NCBI RefSeq assembly: GCF_025766255.1
Contig: NW_026516901.1
Location: 1 to 30,950 of the forward strand
Direction: 5' to 3'
From: Zychaea mexicana
Taxonomy: Eukaryota; Mucoromycota; Mucoromycetes; Mucorales; Lichtheimiaceae
Length of the DNA stretch: 30,950 nt
Made by a program: the position numbers and the translations under genes. Under the pieces are notes generated by a model, which did no database searches, was not told the DNA's origin, and saw nothing but the letters and a program-made list of their open reading frames with translations. Shown here piece after piece: positions 8,208 to 18,000 of the stretch. Each line of letters starts with the position of its first letter. The stretch's first letter is position 1.

Positions 8208-8337
8208 ACCATACCCCAATGTAGTAATGGAAAATAAATTTTCCGTTTTCCTTCCAAAAGAGGGCTTCTCGGAGGCTTCCGATTTTGGTAATGGCTTCTC
8301 CGATGGGAAGGCCTCCGTGGTGGCTCGCTCGGATCGA

Positions 8338-8345
8338 TATAAAAG
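8338..8345 (+). promoter_or_regulatory. TATA box of the transposase gene, Harbinger copy 2
   Basis: TATAAAAG in the same place as in copy 1, 89 bp upstream of ATG 8434. Confidence 0.55.
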
Positions 8346-8433
8346 GAAACTGTCACTTTCATGAATAATAAAAGTATCGAAAGAAAAATACACCCTCTAT
8401 TTTTCATCTATTTTATCTGCTTTTATCATAAAA

Positions 8434-8718
8434 ATGAACAATATTCTACCATCAGCCATTATTCGCCGCCCAACGCACAATCATCTTGAAGAAAAAAGAC
8501 GTCGTCGAGCAGCATTCATCAAGCTCTTGACGCAACTTGTAGCACCCGCCATAGGAATGCTTCCTTCGGTCAATGCGAACATCGTCGCAGCTTACGCTGG
8601 TTCGCCGCATCATTTTCGAGCAGCCAAGATCCCAAGAATTCACAGTACGGAATATTGGACATTGACCCACTCGAATCTTCGCGATGACGACGGTCCTGGC
8701 AGCTTTAAATATCATTAG
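8434..8718 (+). pseudogene. N-terminal part of the transposase with shared in-frame TAG, Harbinger copy 2
   Basis: The 94 residues are identical to copy 1, with the same TAG at 8716-8718. The stop therefore predates the duplication. Confidence 0.6.
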
Positions 8719-8721
8719 CGC

Positions 8722-9889
8722 ATGCGCAAATCCACATTGGAATGGCTTGTCAATACTTTGTCTGTGCATCAGGAATTTGTGTCAGAGTCATCAAGAATGA
8801 CACCAGTTTATATTCAAGTCTGCTGCGTACTATGGCGTTTTGCAAATACTCACATTGGATACAGAATGTTTGAGACACAATTTGGCTTTTCTCAAGGATC
8901 GTATCACAACTTTACTGTGCGATTCATAAAAGCTATTTGCGACATCCATGGCTCCAATATCAAGTGGCCACGCTCTCCAGAAGAAGCCCGTGAAGCTTCC
9001 AACGCCTTTTCTTTGCCCTCCGGTTTACCTACCTCTCGAGATGCCTCAGCAAGGCTGCAAGGGGCGATTGGAGCTATGGATGGCAAGCTCGTGGTGATCC
9101 ACAAACCAACGAAGCAAGGTCAACGGTACTTTGACCGCAAACTGCATCACTCAATAAACTTGCTTGCTGTGTGTGCTGCAGATGGGCGCTTTACTTTTAT
9201 TGACGTGGGTCAATCAGGTACAGTAATCTACAAGAGATTTATTAATGTCTTTAACGTACACGTTGCTGACTGCAACTGCATCACAAATATATGTTCACTA
9301 GGGCGAACTCACGACGCCCGCGCTTTCAATAACAGTGCGCTCAATACCAGACTGCTGAGTGATCCTGAACAATGGTGTCCTAATGGAACATACATTCTTG
9401 CCGGTTAGTAGTCCTGTACTTTTGATGTTCTACAGCTTTGCTTATATTCTGCATTTGAACCTATTCATAGATTCTGCTTTTCCTCTGCGGCCAACAATCA
9501 TGACGCCGTATCCTAGCTCATCAACTGATCCAGCAGAAAAGCGATTCAACAAAGTCCATTCTTCAATGCGAATGGCTATTGAGCAAGCATTCGGTCGTCT
9601 TGTTTCCCGGTGGAGGTTCATGCGACATTACATGTACCTCATGGATCATACGAACCTGACGCTGGTGATTTATGCCTGTTGCATACTCCATAATATCTGT
9701 ATCGAGCAGCTCGATCCGCACTCTGACGAACTGTTTCCATTGAACACAGAAGAGGATGAACAAACCGGACGTATATCAATAATAGATACTGATAGACAGT
9801 CTAGTACTAGAGAAGACAGTACAAGGTTGTTTGCACAAGGGCGTCAGAAACGCGATGTGCTTAAAGAATCATTGTCCTTAAATCAATAA
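8722..9889 (+). CDS. PIF/Harbinger DDE transposase (three exons), copy 2
   Basis: Proposed exons are 8722-9217, 9302-9403 and 9471-9889. All candidate catalytic acids are kept. It differs from copy 1 at three residues: Thr to Ala at 41 (FANTH), Ile to Met just before the first Asp (GAMDGK), and Ser to Leu three residues before the end. Both copies have equal coding potential apart from the shared upstream TAG. Confidence 0.8.
9218..9301 (+). other. Intron 1 of the Harbinger transposase, copy 2
   Basis: 84 nt, same splice sites and CTGAC branch-point candidate as in copy 1. Confidence 0.75.
9404..9470 (+). other. Intron 2 of the Harbinger transposase, copy 2
   Basis: 67 nt, same GTTAGT and CATAG borders as in copy 1. 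Confidence 0.85.
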
Positions 9890-10157
9890 ACGCAATACCT
9901 TATACATTCCTCCAGTAATCGCTCTATATCTTTTAGATATTGACGTGAAGTGCTGCTTGGTACTAAAAGTTCGCGTATTAAATAATTGGGCATCTTTTCG
10001 TAGCAGTTATTGTCTGTATTGGCATGACTAGTTTTCTTCTTCACATTCTGTAAAGTGCAGTAAAGTGCTATATTAGAAGATATTAATCATCACACAGGGT
10101 ATTCTAGATACACTTTTAACAGTTCTGAATAAATGTCATATTATAATATAATAAAAT

Positions 10158-11398
10158 TTATTGTTCTTCTTCGTTATTATTACTAGGCTCTCCACTTCTA
10201 TTTGTGTTTGTAGGGCTACCAAACAAATCTCTTAGTGTCTGCAAGTACATATCATGCCGGCGGTCTTCTGCTTCCTGCGCCTCTCGCGAACGCCGGTCTT
10301 CTGCTTCCTCAAACCGCTGGAATGCCTCGCTGATGCTGGCAATGAGGCGATCGGTTTGCCGATCGGCATTCTCAAGGACAAGCTCTTGAAATGCCGCTGT
10401 TCGTCGTCGCTGTGTGGGCCGCTCGCTGACATCGTTATCGTTATCCCTTTCTCGTTGGGTGCTATTGACAACAAGGCCATCAAGGGAATCCATCGTGGCA
10501 GGAGGTACAATTGCAGGGTCAGTTCCCACAATTCTGTCTACAGCGTCATAGTAGCACCATCGCTCTTGACCTGAAGGGCCGTTCTCACCACTGTTGCGAA
10601 TCGTAGCCCTAATATCGCGATATTCATCGACTAGATCTTGCCATTTCTTCTGTAATGCTTCTTTACTTCGACCTAACGGATCAGCTGCAACATACTCAGA
10701 AAGTATTTCATTCCAGATGCGACCTTTGGCTTGCGTTTCGATAACTGTCTTCAGTCTATCGTATCGAGTCCCTACAGGGATATAATTCATAGTTAAAAGA
10801 AAATAGGGGTATTATAGATTATTAAAAAATTGTAATATTTTTTAATGTAATGGATTTAAAAATTAATAATTATATTTATAAATATAGTTTTTTAATTTTG
10901 TAATCCTTAATAGATTTTGTAAACATTAAGTATTTTTGTAATTTTTATGTATATAAACATTTCTTAAAGTAGCGGAATGGTAATGAGCATATCCCTTCTA
11001 GGCTAGAACTTTAGTTCGACGCCCGGAGTGAATGAAATGAACGGAGCTTGACCAAGAATAGAAGAATATTATAATTTTGTTATTTATAACAAAAATTATA
11101 GATATTGTTCATTCGTCACAGCCGTAATGAGTGCATCGATGTGGGCCTCGTCCCATGTATGGCGTCGTGCAGAGGTAGGAATGGGTGTCTGCGAACTGGG
11201 TAGAGGCGATGTCAAATCACTATCAGCGGCCACTGATGCAGGCAATGCTTCTGGGGCTTGGGATTCCGGTGTCTGCATCGGTGCTTCTGAATCTTGCCGT
11301 TGCTGTGTCTGCTGCTGTTGCTGAGGATCTGATGATGAACTGGCGGGTGTCCACATCAAGATTTGAAAGTTGTTGTGGTTGTTGCTGTTGTTTGGCAT
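10158..11398 (-). pseudogene. Harbinger Myb/SANT-like gene, copy 2, split by an insertion
   Basis: The N-terminal part (11398 down to 11121) and the C-terminal part (10776 down to 10158) match copy 1. A 344-bp gain separates them after residue 94 (ITAV), inside the Myb/SANT-like domain. The N-terminal reading frame ends a few codons into the insert (stop at 11096-11098). The C-terminal part could start only at a chance ATG in the insert (10790) and would lack the N-terminal end of the DNA-binding domain. The stop is one codon later than in copy 1 (an added Gln). This copy would depend on copy 1 for Myb function. Confidence 0.85.
10777..11117 (+). mobile_element. 341-bp AT-rich insertion with Pol III-like boxes, inside the Myb-like gene
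   Basis: Comparison with copy 1 places the insert exactly. It is flanked by the 3-bp repeat ACA (10774-10776 and 11118-11120). It is strongly AT-rich except for an island at 10971-11060. That island has an A-box-like TGGTAATGAGC (10978-10988) and a B-box-like GTTCGACGC (11014-11022), 36 bp apart, with a T run at about 11074-11077 and a near-palindrome at about 11071-11100. It has no terminal inverted repeats and no coding potential. A tRNA-derived short element is one reading and a mitochondrial DNA fragment is another. I cannot decide between them. Confidence 0.6.
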
Positions 11399-11483
11399 AA
11401 TAGGTATTAGAAAAAATAGAGAGGCAATGGATGAAGTGAATTATAGAGAAATTTATTTATTAGCTTCTACTATATTCACAGCG

Positions 11484-11503
11484 TATATATATATATATAT
11501 ATA
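11484..11503. repeat. (TA)10 microsatellite upstream of the Myb-like gene, copy 2
   Basis: One repeat longer than in copy 1. Confidence 0.7.
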
Positions 11504-11651
11504 CAGTCGGGTACAAAGTTTCTTATGGCAATCGCGTTGTTATTCATGCAACACCTCGGGGTATGTACAGAAAAGGAAGTTTCTCGGCGCGGTGCGCCTT
11601 TATGTTCGATCCGAGTAGAGAGGACTTTGAATTCTTGCAAAACTATTTTGG

Positions 11652-11682
11652 GTTCTCTGTTCGGAGCGAAATGAGAGCAACC
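11652..11682 (-). repeat. Harbinger copy 2, right terminal inverted repeat
   Basis: Exact 31-bp reverse complement of 8177-8207, ending GAGAGCAACC. Confidence 0.93.
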
Positions 11683-11816
11683 ATATCCTCTTTTATAATT
11701 TAAATACAGAGTGTAGTTATACTAGTCTCACTGCATAGTAATAGTTTTTGAACAAAAGAGTCTAGTTTTACTTTAAAGCTCAATAAAACAAGATATTGCC
11801 TGCTGAAAAAAAGATA

Positions 11817-11902
11817 GCAGGCTGCAGGGTTCGAACCTGCGCCTTCCCAAGCCTCAACATGATTGGGAAGGCGCCTTAGTCTACTCGACCAAGGCAACCT
11901 AC
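11817..11902 (-). tRNA. tRNA-Leu-like gene, copy 17
   Basis: ATG loop, type a, equivalent to copy 4. Confidence 0.6.
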
Positions 11903-12111
11903 TGATATATCTTAGCCATTGCACTGCTGCTATACCGCACAATCATTCTCTTTTGAATGATAGTGCTACTGCTATTCATATCCTCTTTTATAGTTTAAAT
12001 ATAGAGTGTAGTTATACTAGTCCCACTGCATAGTAATAGTTTTTGAACAAAAGAGTCTAGTTTTACTTTATAGCTCAATAAAACAAGATATTGCCTGCTG
12101 AAAAAAAGATA

Positions 12112-12197
12112 GCAGGCTGCAGGGTTCGAACCTGCGCCTTCCCAAGCCTCAACATGATTGGGAAGGCGCCTTAGTCTACTCGACCAAGGCAACCTAC
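12112..12197 (-). tRNA. tRNA-Leu-like gene, copy 18
   Basis: ATG loop, type a, like copy 7. Confidence 0.6.
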
Positions 12198-12406
12198 TGA
12201 TATATCTTAGCCATTGCACTGCTGCTATACCGCACAATCATTCTCTTTTGAATGATAGTGCTACTGCTATTCATATCCTCTTTTATAGTTTAAATATAGA
12301 GTGTAGTTATACTAGTCCCACTGCATAGTAATAGTTTTTGAACAAAAGAGTCTAGTTTTACTTTAAAGCTCTATAAAACAAGATATTGCCTGCTGAAAAA
12401 AAGATA

Positions 12407-12492
12407 GCAGGCTGCAGGGTTCGAACCTGCGCCTTCCCAAGCCTCAACATGATTGGGAAGGCGCCTTAGTCTACTCGACCAAGGCAACCTAC
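12407..12492 (-). tRNA. tRNA-Leu-like gene, copy 19
   Basis: ATG loop, type b, like copies 8 and 9. Confidence 0.6.
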
Positions 12493-12701
12493 TGGTATAT
12501 CTTAGCCATTGCACTGCTGCCATACCGCACAATCATTCTCTTTTGAATGATAGTGCTACTGCTATTCGTATCCTCTTTTATAGTTTAAATATAGAGTGTA
12601 GTTATACTAGTCCCACTGCATAGTAATAGTTTTTGAACAAAAGAGTCTAGTTTTACTTTATAGCTCAATAAAACAAGATATTGCCTGCTGAAAAAAAGAT
12701 A

Positions 12702-12787
12702 GCAGGCTGCAGGGTTCGAACCTGCGCCTTCCCAAGCCTCAACGGGATTGGGAAGGCGCCTTAGTCTACTCGACCAAGGCAACCTAC
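12702..12787 (-). tRNA. tRNA-Leu-like gene, copy 20
   Basis: GGG loop. The right flank has private changes in the spacer hairpin (CAACCATTCCC). Confidence 0.6.
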
Positions 12788-12996
12788 TGGTATATCTTAG
12801 CCATTGCACTGCTGCTATACCGCACAACCATTCCCTTTTGAATGATAGTGCTACTGCTATTCATATCCTCTTTTATAGTTTAAATATAGAGTGTAGTTAT
12901 ACTAGTCTCACTGCATAGTAATAGTTTTTGAACAAAAGAGTCTAGTTTTACTTTACAGCTCAATAAAACAAGATATTGCCTGCTGAAAAAAAGATA

Positions 12997-13082
12997 GCAG
13001 GCTGCAGGGTTCGAACCTGCGCCTTCCCAAGCCTCAACGGGATTGGGAAGGCGCCTTAGTCTACTCGACTAAGGCAACCTAC
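12997..13082 (-). tRNA. tRNA-Leu-like gene, copy 21
   Basis: GGG loop with the CGACTAAGG variant. It is equivalent to copies 26 and 31 of the higher-order repeat. Confidence 0.6.
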
Positions 13083-13302
13083 TGATATATCTTAGCCATT
13101 GCACTGCTGCTATACCGCACAATCATTCTCTTTTGAATGATAGTGCTACTGCTATTCATATCCTCTTTTATAGTTTAAATATAGAGTGTAGTTATACTAG
13201 TCCCACTGCATAGTAATAGTTTTTGAACAAAAGAATGATTTTTATGTCTAGTTTTACTTTAAAGCTCTATAAAACAAGATATTGCCTGCTGAAAAAAAGA
13301 TA

Positions 13303-13388
13303 GCAGGCTGCAGGGTTCGAACCTGCGCCTTCCCAAGCCTCAACGGGATGGGGAAGGCGACTTAGTCTACTCGACCAAGGCAACCTAC
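13303..13388 (-). tRNA. tRNA-Leu-like gene, copy 22
   Basis: Loop and stem variant GGGATGGGGAAGGCGACTTAG, shared with copies 27 and 32. An 11-nt insertion (ATGATTTTTAT) sits in its spacer. The Gypsy element begins about 106 bp upstream of its 5' end. Confidence 0.55.
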
Positions 13389-13494
13389 TAATATATCTTA
13401 GCCATTGCACTGCTGCCATACCGCACAATCATTCTCTTTTGAATTGATAGTGCTACTGCTATTCATATCCTCTTTTATTATTTAAATATAGAGT

Positions 13495-13861
13495 TGTTAT
13501 GAACATTCCTTGACCTCTACTAAGTGATCACCCTCAACCTCGATGATCACTTATTAAATCCCCAAGTAACAATATCATCCATCTTCGTCCGAATTAACAA
13601 CCCTAATACCAATCTTTCCGTTTATTCGCATTATTAAATTCCATAGTAAAAGATATATAAACACCATAGTCTTTGAAGAATAAAACATCAGTCAGATATC
13701 TTGTTTCTATCCTATATCTTGTTCCTTATATCTTCTCTCACCATCTGGTCTCCTACCTCCAGGTTTCCTTCTTGTCTTGTCCTGTTCTTGCTGAAAGCAC
13801 CTAACACATTCTCGTCCGGTCTTTCTGTCCCTTCTTGTCTTGTTCCTGTCCGCACCTTACA
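13495..13861 (+). repeat. Gypsy copy A, 5' LTR
   Basis: 367 bp, TGTTATGAAC...CACCTTACA. U3 has an inverted repeat, AAGTGATCA (13522-13530) with TGATCACTT (13544-13552). A TATA box and predicted RNA start lie near the middle, and the rest is CT-rich. It differs from the 3' LTR at about twenty positions plus two short indels, but from the 5' LTR of copy B only by two single-base indels. Confidence 0.93.
13654..13690 (+). promoter_or_regulatory. Gypsy copy A promoter: TATA box and predicted RNA start
   Basis: TATATAA at 13654-13660. The predicted RNA 5' end is at about 13690, where AGTCAGATAT begins, 36 bp downstream. The start is inferred from complementarity to the primer-binding site. AATAAA lies just upstream of it and could serve as the poly(A) signal in the 3' LTR. 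Confidence 0.6.
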
Positions 13862-13863
13862 TC

Positions 13864-13873
13864 ATATCTGACT
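13864..13873 (+). other. Gypsy copy A self-priming primer-binding site
   Basis: ATATCTGACT, two bases after the LTR, is the exact complement of AGTCAGATAT at 13690-13699, the predicted RNA 5' end. This is the Tf1/sushi type of priming, in which the RNA folds back to prime reverse transcription. The sequence does not resemble common tRNA 3' ends (no TGG start). Confidence 0.7.
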
Positions 13874-14112
13874 CATTCAGTGTTACCTGCTTTCTTCCTT
13901 CTCTGACTCTAATACTTCATTCCAGTAAATCCACTTTACCTTTTTCTGATTCATTACTGCCCCTTGATCTCTATACCACTTTTACCATTTCTATCTATTT
14001 ATTGTCACCCTACATTCCCTCTCATTCTTCGATATTTCCTTTTTAAGATACTCCGTTTCCCCACTGACTCTCTTGTACTTCCTGTCTCCTATTTTTCCCC
14101 TTGTCAATCCAT
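13874..14112 (+). other. Gypsy copy A untranslated leader
   Basis: 239 bp, rich in C and T, with no ATG-initiated frame of note. I see no other signal. Confidence 0.6.
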
Positions 14113-14997
14113 ATGCCCAAACACGTCCGTGCTCAAACTCCGGAGTCCTCGATCAATGCTGCCAGCATCGCAGAGGGTCTCCAAAACCTCTCCCTAGACT
14201 CACAAGCACCCGCGTACCGCCGTGCCATCCGTGTAAATGACCCACCAATTTTTAAGGGCAACACTGAGGACATCCGCTCGTTCATCACCCACGTCAAGAT
14301 GGCCATACACATGAATCAGGACAGGTTTGCTGACGACCTTTCAAAAATTTGTTTCATGTGTTCTTTCATGGCTGGACCTGCGTTCGATTGGGCTCAGCCT
14401 TATCTCGATGACATCGGTACGGACGAGGTTGATCCGTGCATGCTTTCGTTTTCACTCTTCCTTGATGAATTTCGTTCGGCTTTTGGACAGGTCAACGAAC
14501 TACTAGAAATCGAAAACAGCTTGCTAGACCTACATCAGGGTTCGACTGCAGCTTCTGAGCACGCCGCCACCTTCCGCCGCTTCGCCTTACGCACTCAGTT
14601 CAATGATGCTGCCCTCCTTGCCATCTTTCGCAAAAGCCTCCGCGATCACCTTAAGGATGAGCTCGCCACTCGCGACATGCCAGTTGAGCTGTGGTCGTAT
14701 GTAACGAAGGTAATCGAACTCGACAACAGAATGTGCGAAAGAGAAGGGCAACGACGCAATCAGCCGTTCCGCCCTCGTCAAAGATTTTCGGCACCGGTCA
14801 CAGTTCCCCCCACCAACACCACAAGCGCTGTGCAGCCCATGGACCTGGATGCAGCTAAAACCAAGTTCATCCCATTGTCGGCAGAGGAAAAGGCTCGTCG
14901 ACGTCAGCTTGGTCTCTGCTTATACTGCGGTGGTGAAGGTCATGAGGCCCGCACTTGCCCTAAGAAGTCGGGAAAAGGCACCTCCCATGGCCTGTAA
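14113..14997 (+). CDS. gag: Gypsy Gag, copy A
   Basis: 294 residues from ATG 14113. It should form the capsid of the virus-like particle and bind element RNA. The middle region (about residues 40-200) has the retrotransposon Gag look, with FKGNTEDIRSFI and FDWAQPYL. A basic segment follows, and a single CCHC zinc knuckle (CLYCGGEGHEARTC) lies at residues 269-282, 12 residues from the end. An apparent start further upstream at 14101 is TTG, not ATG. A -1 frameshift signal sits in the last codons. This is the only clearly intact Gag frame in the window. Confidence 0.9.
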   Translation: MPKHVRAQTPESSINAASIAEGLQNLSLDSQAPAYRRAIRVNDPPIFKGNTEDIRSFITHVKMAIHMNQDRFADDLSKICFMCSFMAGPAFDWAQPYLDDIGTDEVDPCMLSFSLFLDEFRSAFGQVNELLEIENSLLDLHQGSTAASEHAATFRRFALRTQFNDAALLAIFRKSLRDHLKDELATRDMPVELWSYVTKVIELDNRMCEREGQRRNQPFRPRQRFSAPVTVPPTNTTSAVQPMDLDAAKTKFIPLSAEEKARRRQLGLCLYCGGEGHEARTCPKKSGKGTSHGL

Positions 14998-15013
14998 GAG
15001 AGTATACCATGGG
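14970..15013 (+). promoter_or_regulatory. Predicted -1 frameshift module at the gag-pol junction, copy A
   Basis: The heptamer G_GGA_AAA (14970-14976) is in the Gag frame. Seven bases later comes a perfect 7-bp hairpin, CCCATGG (14984-14990) with CCATGGG (15007-15013), whose 16-nt loop holds the Gag stop codon. The pol frame is open from 14964, so slippage would give a Gag-Pol fusion. Reinitiation at ATG 15009, 12 nt after the Gag stop, is the alternative. Confidence 0.6.
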
Positions 15014-18000
15014 CTCCCTATCATCAGAAGTAACTTCAAATAAAACAACTGTTGAAACCAAACCTCTCTGCTCTTCTGTTATTCCACCTCTGCCTGCTTC
15101 ATCTTCTCCGAAATCCTCACCTTCCTTGCACCATCCTCTCAAAATGTCGGTATCCATCGATATTTCGGGTCGTATAGTAAAAACACATGCCATGATCGAT
15201 TCGGGTGCCATGGAGAATTTTGTCGATGAATCCTTCGCACGCCATCATAACTTGCCGTCCATCAAAAGTAATAACCCACTCTTGGTCCACACAGTCGACG
15301 GTCGAGCTCTTCGTTCCGGTATTATCACTGACGAATGTCCAGTCGATCTGTTCGTTGGCCAACACCATGAACGAATTTTGCTGTGTCCAACGTCTTTGGG
15401 ACAATACAGCATCATTCTTGGTATGCCCTGGTTGATCAAGCATAATCCATCTATCAATTGGCGTACTGGCCACATCGACCTGACTTCTACCACCTGCACC
15501 ACAGATTGCTTGCCAGCACCTTGCAGCAGCAATTCACATCCTTCACCATCTACTGCTAAGAATCCACCGGATATCCGACTGGTTAGTGCACTTACTATCA
15601 AGTCACTTATCCAAAAGGGCGCCCAAGCGTTTTCAATTCATGTCGACCCCTTAGGGTCCCTGTCATCCATCGCTTCCGTCACAGTTGAAGGATCCACTGC
15701 TAATTCCTCGCTGCCATCCAAATATCGCGCTTTTGCTGATGTGTTCAGTAAGGACCAAGCTGATGCCCTTCCCCCTTCTCGTCCAGGCATCGATCATGCT
15801 ATCCCGATTGCTGAGGATACTCAAGTTCCATATAGGCCGATCTATTCCTTATCACAAGAAGAACTCGGCGTCCTACGTGAATATATAAAGACCAACCTGG
15901 ATAACGGTTTCATCAGTCGTTCGACTAGTCCTGCTGGAGCCCCCATCTTGTTTGTCAAGAAAAAGGACGGTTCCCTACGCCTTTGCATTGATTACCGTGG
16001 GCTTAACAAGATCACCATCAAGAATCGTTACCCATTGCCTCTGATCAACGAAATGCTCGACCGTCTTTCATCTGCCACCGTCTTTACCAAGCTTGATATC
16101 CGCAATGCTTATCATCGTATCTGTATAGCCAAGGGTGATGAATGGAAAACCGCCTTCCGCACAAGATACGGTCATTTTCAGTATAATGTTATGAGCTTCG
16201 GTTTGACCAATGCGCCGGGTTCCTTCCAAGCACTTATTAATAATGCCCTGCACGAGTATCTTGACCAGTTCGTTATCGTGTACTTGGATGACATCTTGAT
16301 CTTCAGCGACAATCAAGCAGAGCACGATGAACATGTCAAGCTAGTCTTGCAAAAACTTCGTGAGTCAGCCCTTTATGCCAAAGCTGACAAGTGTAATTTC
16401 GACGTCGATGAGGTTGATTTCCTTGGTTTCCGCGTGGGTCGCTCGGGTGTCAGCATAGATCCAACCAAGGTAACCTGCATCTTGGATTGGCCTACCCCCA
16501 AAAACACTCATGACATTCAGGTTTTCCTTGGGTTCGCCAATTTCTATCGCCGTTTCATCCACCATTACTCTCGCATCACTGCCCCCCTTACCTCGCTGCT
16601 GAAGAAGGATGTTCCGTTCGATTGGACTACTACACAAGATACCGCGTTCTCAGCACTCAAGCAGAGCTTCACTACTGCGCCAGTTCTGCAGCATTTCGTG
16701 CCTTCTCAACCGATCTTTGTTGAAACTGATGCATCCGACTTTGCCATTGCTGCGGTGCTTAGCCAGCCCGACTCTACTGGTGTGCATCATCCTGTAGCCT
16801 TCCATAGTCGCAAGTTGAATCCTGCCGAAGTCAATTATGACATCTATGACAAAGAGATGCTTGCCATTGTTGACAGTTTCCGTGTATGGCGCCATTATCT
16901 CCAAGGCTCCCAGCACCAAGTTACTGTCCTAACTGACCACAAGAACCTCGAGTATTTCATGTCATCCAGTGCCCGCACCCTTAGTCGTCGTTATGCCCGC
17001 TGGGCTATTAAGCTGTCCGAAGTTGAAAACTTCACGATCACGTACCGTCCAGGCACCAAGAACCCCAAGGCCGATGCCCTCTCCCGTCGCTTGGACATGG
17101 CCTTCCGGAAGGGGGACGATAGCGATAAACAGCCAATAAAATCCATATTTCGTGAGGATCAAGTCATTCTTGGGGCTGTCTCTAGTTGCCCTGTTGATGA
17201 CGACCTGATATCAGCAATACGCGATAAATACGATGACGATGCTAAGACCGCAAGAATCTTGAATCTCGTACAACACCCTTCCAGCATACCCAGGCAGCTT
17301 CACGTTAAGATGAGCCGGTATCGCTTCGACGATGATTCAGGATTATTGTTCCTCGATGACCGCATCTATGTACCTGATGTTGATGCGTTGAAGTTAGAAT
17401 TGTTGCAGCTACACCACGATCACCCAGTCTCAGGCCACTTCGGTATCGCTAAGACTTGCGAACTGTTGGCTCGGCGTTTCTTCTGGCCGGGACTACGTCA
17501 ATTCGTCAAACATTACGTCTCCAATTGTCGCACCTGCAAACGCTCGAAGCACTCCCGTCAAGCCCCTCTCGGTGAGCTCAAGCCCTTACAAGTACCTCCT
17601 CGTCCCTGGTCTTCCATCAGCATAGACTTCATTGTTGGTTTGCCATCCTCGTAAGGTCACAATGCAATTTGGGTTGTTGTTGATCGATTGACAAAAATGG
17701 CGCACTTCGTCCCATGCAAGGACACCATTACGGCCAGCGAATTAGCCCACCTTTTCGTCACGGAAGTTTTCCGTTTGCATGGTCTACCCAATGATATTGT
17801 CTTGGATCGTGGCGCACTGTTCACGTCGCGTTTCTGGCGTTCATTACTCGAGTTGCTCCAGATCAAGTCAAATATGTCAACAGCTTTCAGGCCCGAAACC
17901 GACGGACAAACTGAGGTAGTAAATTCAATATTGGAGCAGTATCTTCGCGCGTATATCAATTACCAGCAGGACGACTGGTCTTCCTTGTTACCTGTTGCCG

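Larger units (their letters stand above)
8177..11682. mobile_element. PIF/Harbinger DNA transposon, copy 2
   Basis: A 3506-bp copy with perfect 31-bp termini and the same ATA duplication (8174-8176 and 11683-11685). It matches copy 1 except for about a dozen substitutions (mostly transitions), one extra TA dinucleotide and a 344-bp gain (341-bp insert plus a 3-bp duplication) at 10777-11120. Because it shares a private flank deletion with copy 1, it arose by segmental duplication rather than by a second transposition. Confidence 0.93.
11683..13494. repeat. 295-bp tRNA-like satellite, block 3 (6 units)
   Basis: The first unit shares the private variants of the unit right of Harbinger copy 1 (TATAATTTAAATACAGAG and AGTCTCACTG). 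The last two units match the last two units of blocks 4 and 5, so the 7.1-kb higher-order repeat begins between roughly 12830 and 12990. Confidence 0.95.

Noticed and set aside
13840..14197. Small plus-strand frames in the Gypsy LTR and leader
   Set aside because: The first starts at TTG rather than ATG. Both are Ser/Pro/Leu-rich because the DNA is CT-rich, and they do not match Gag.
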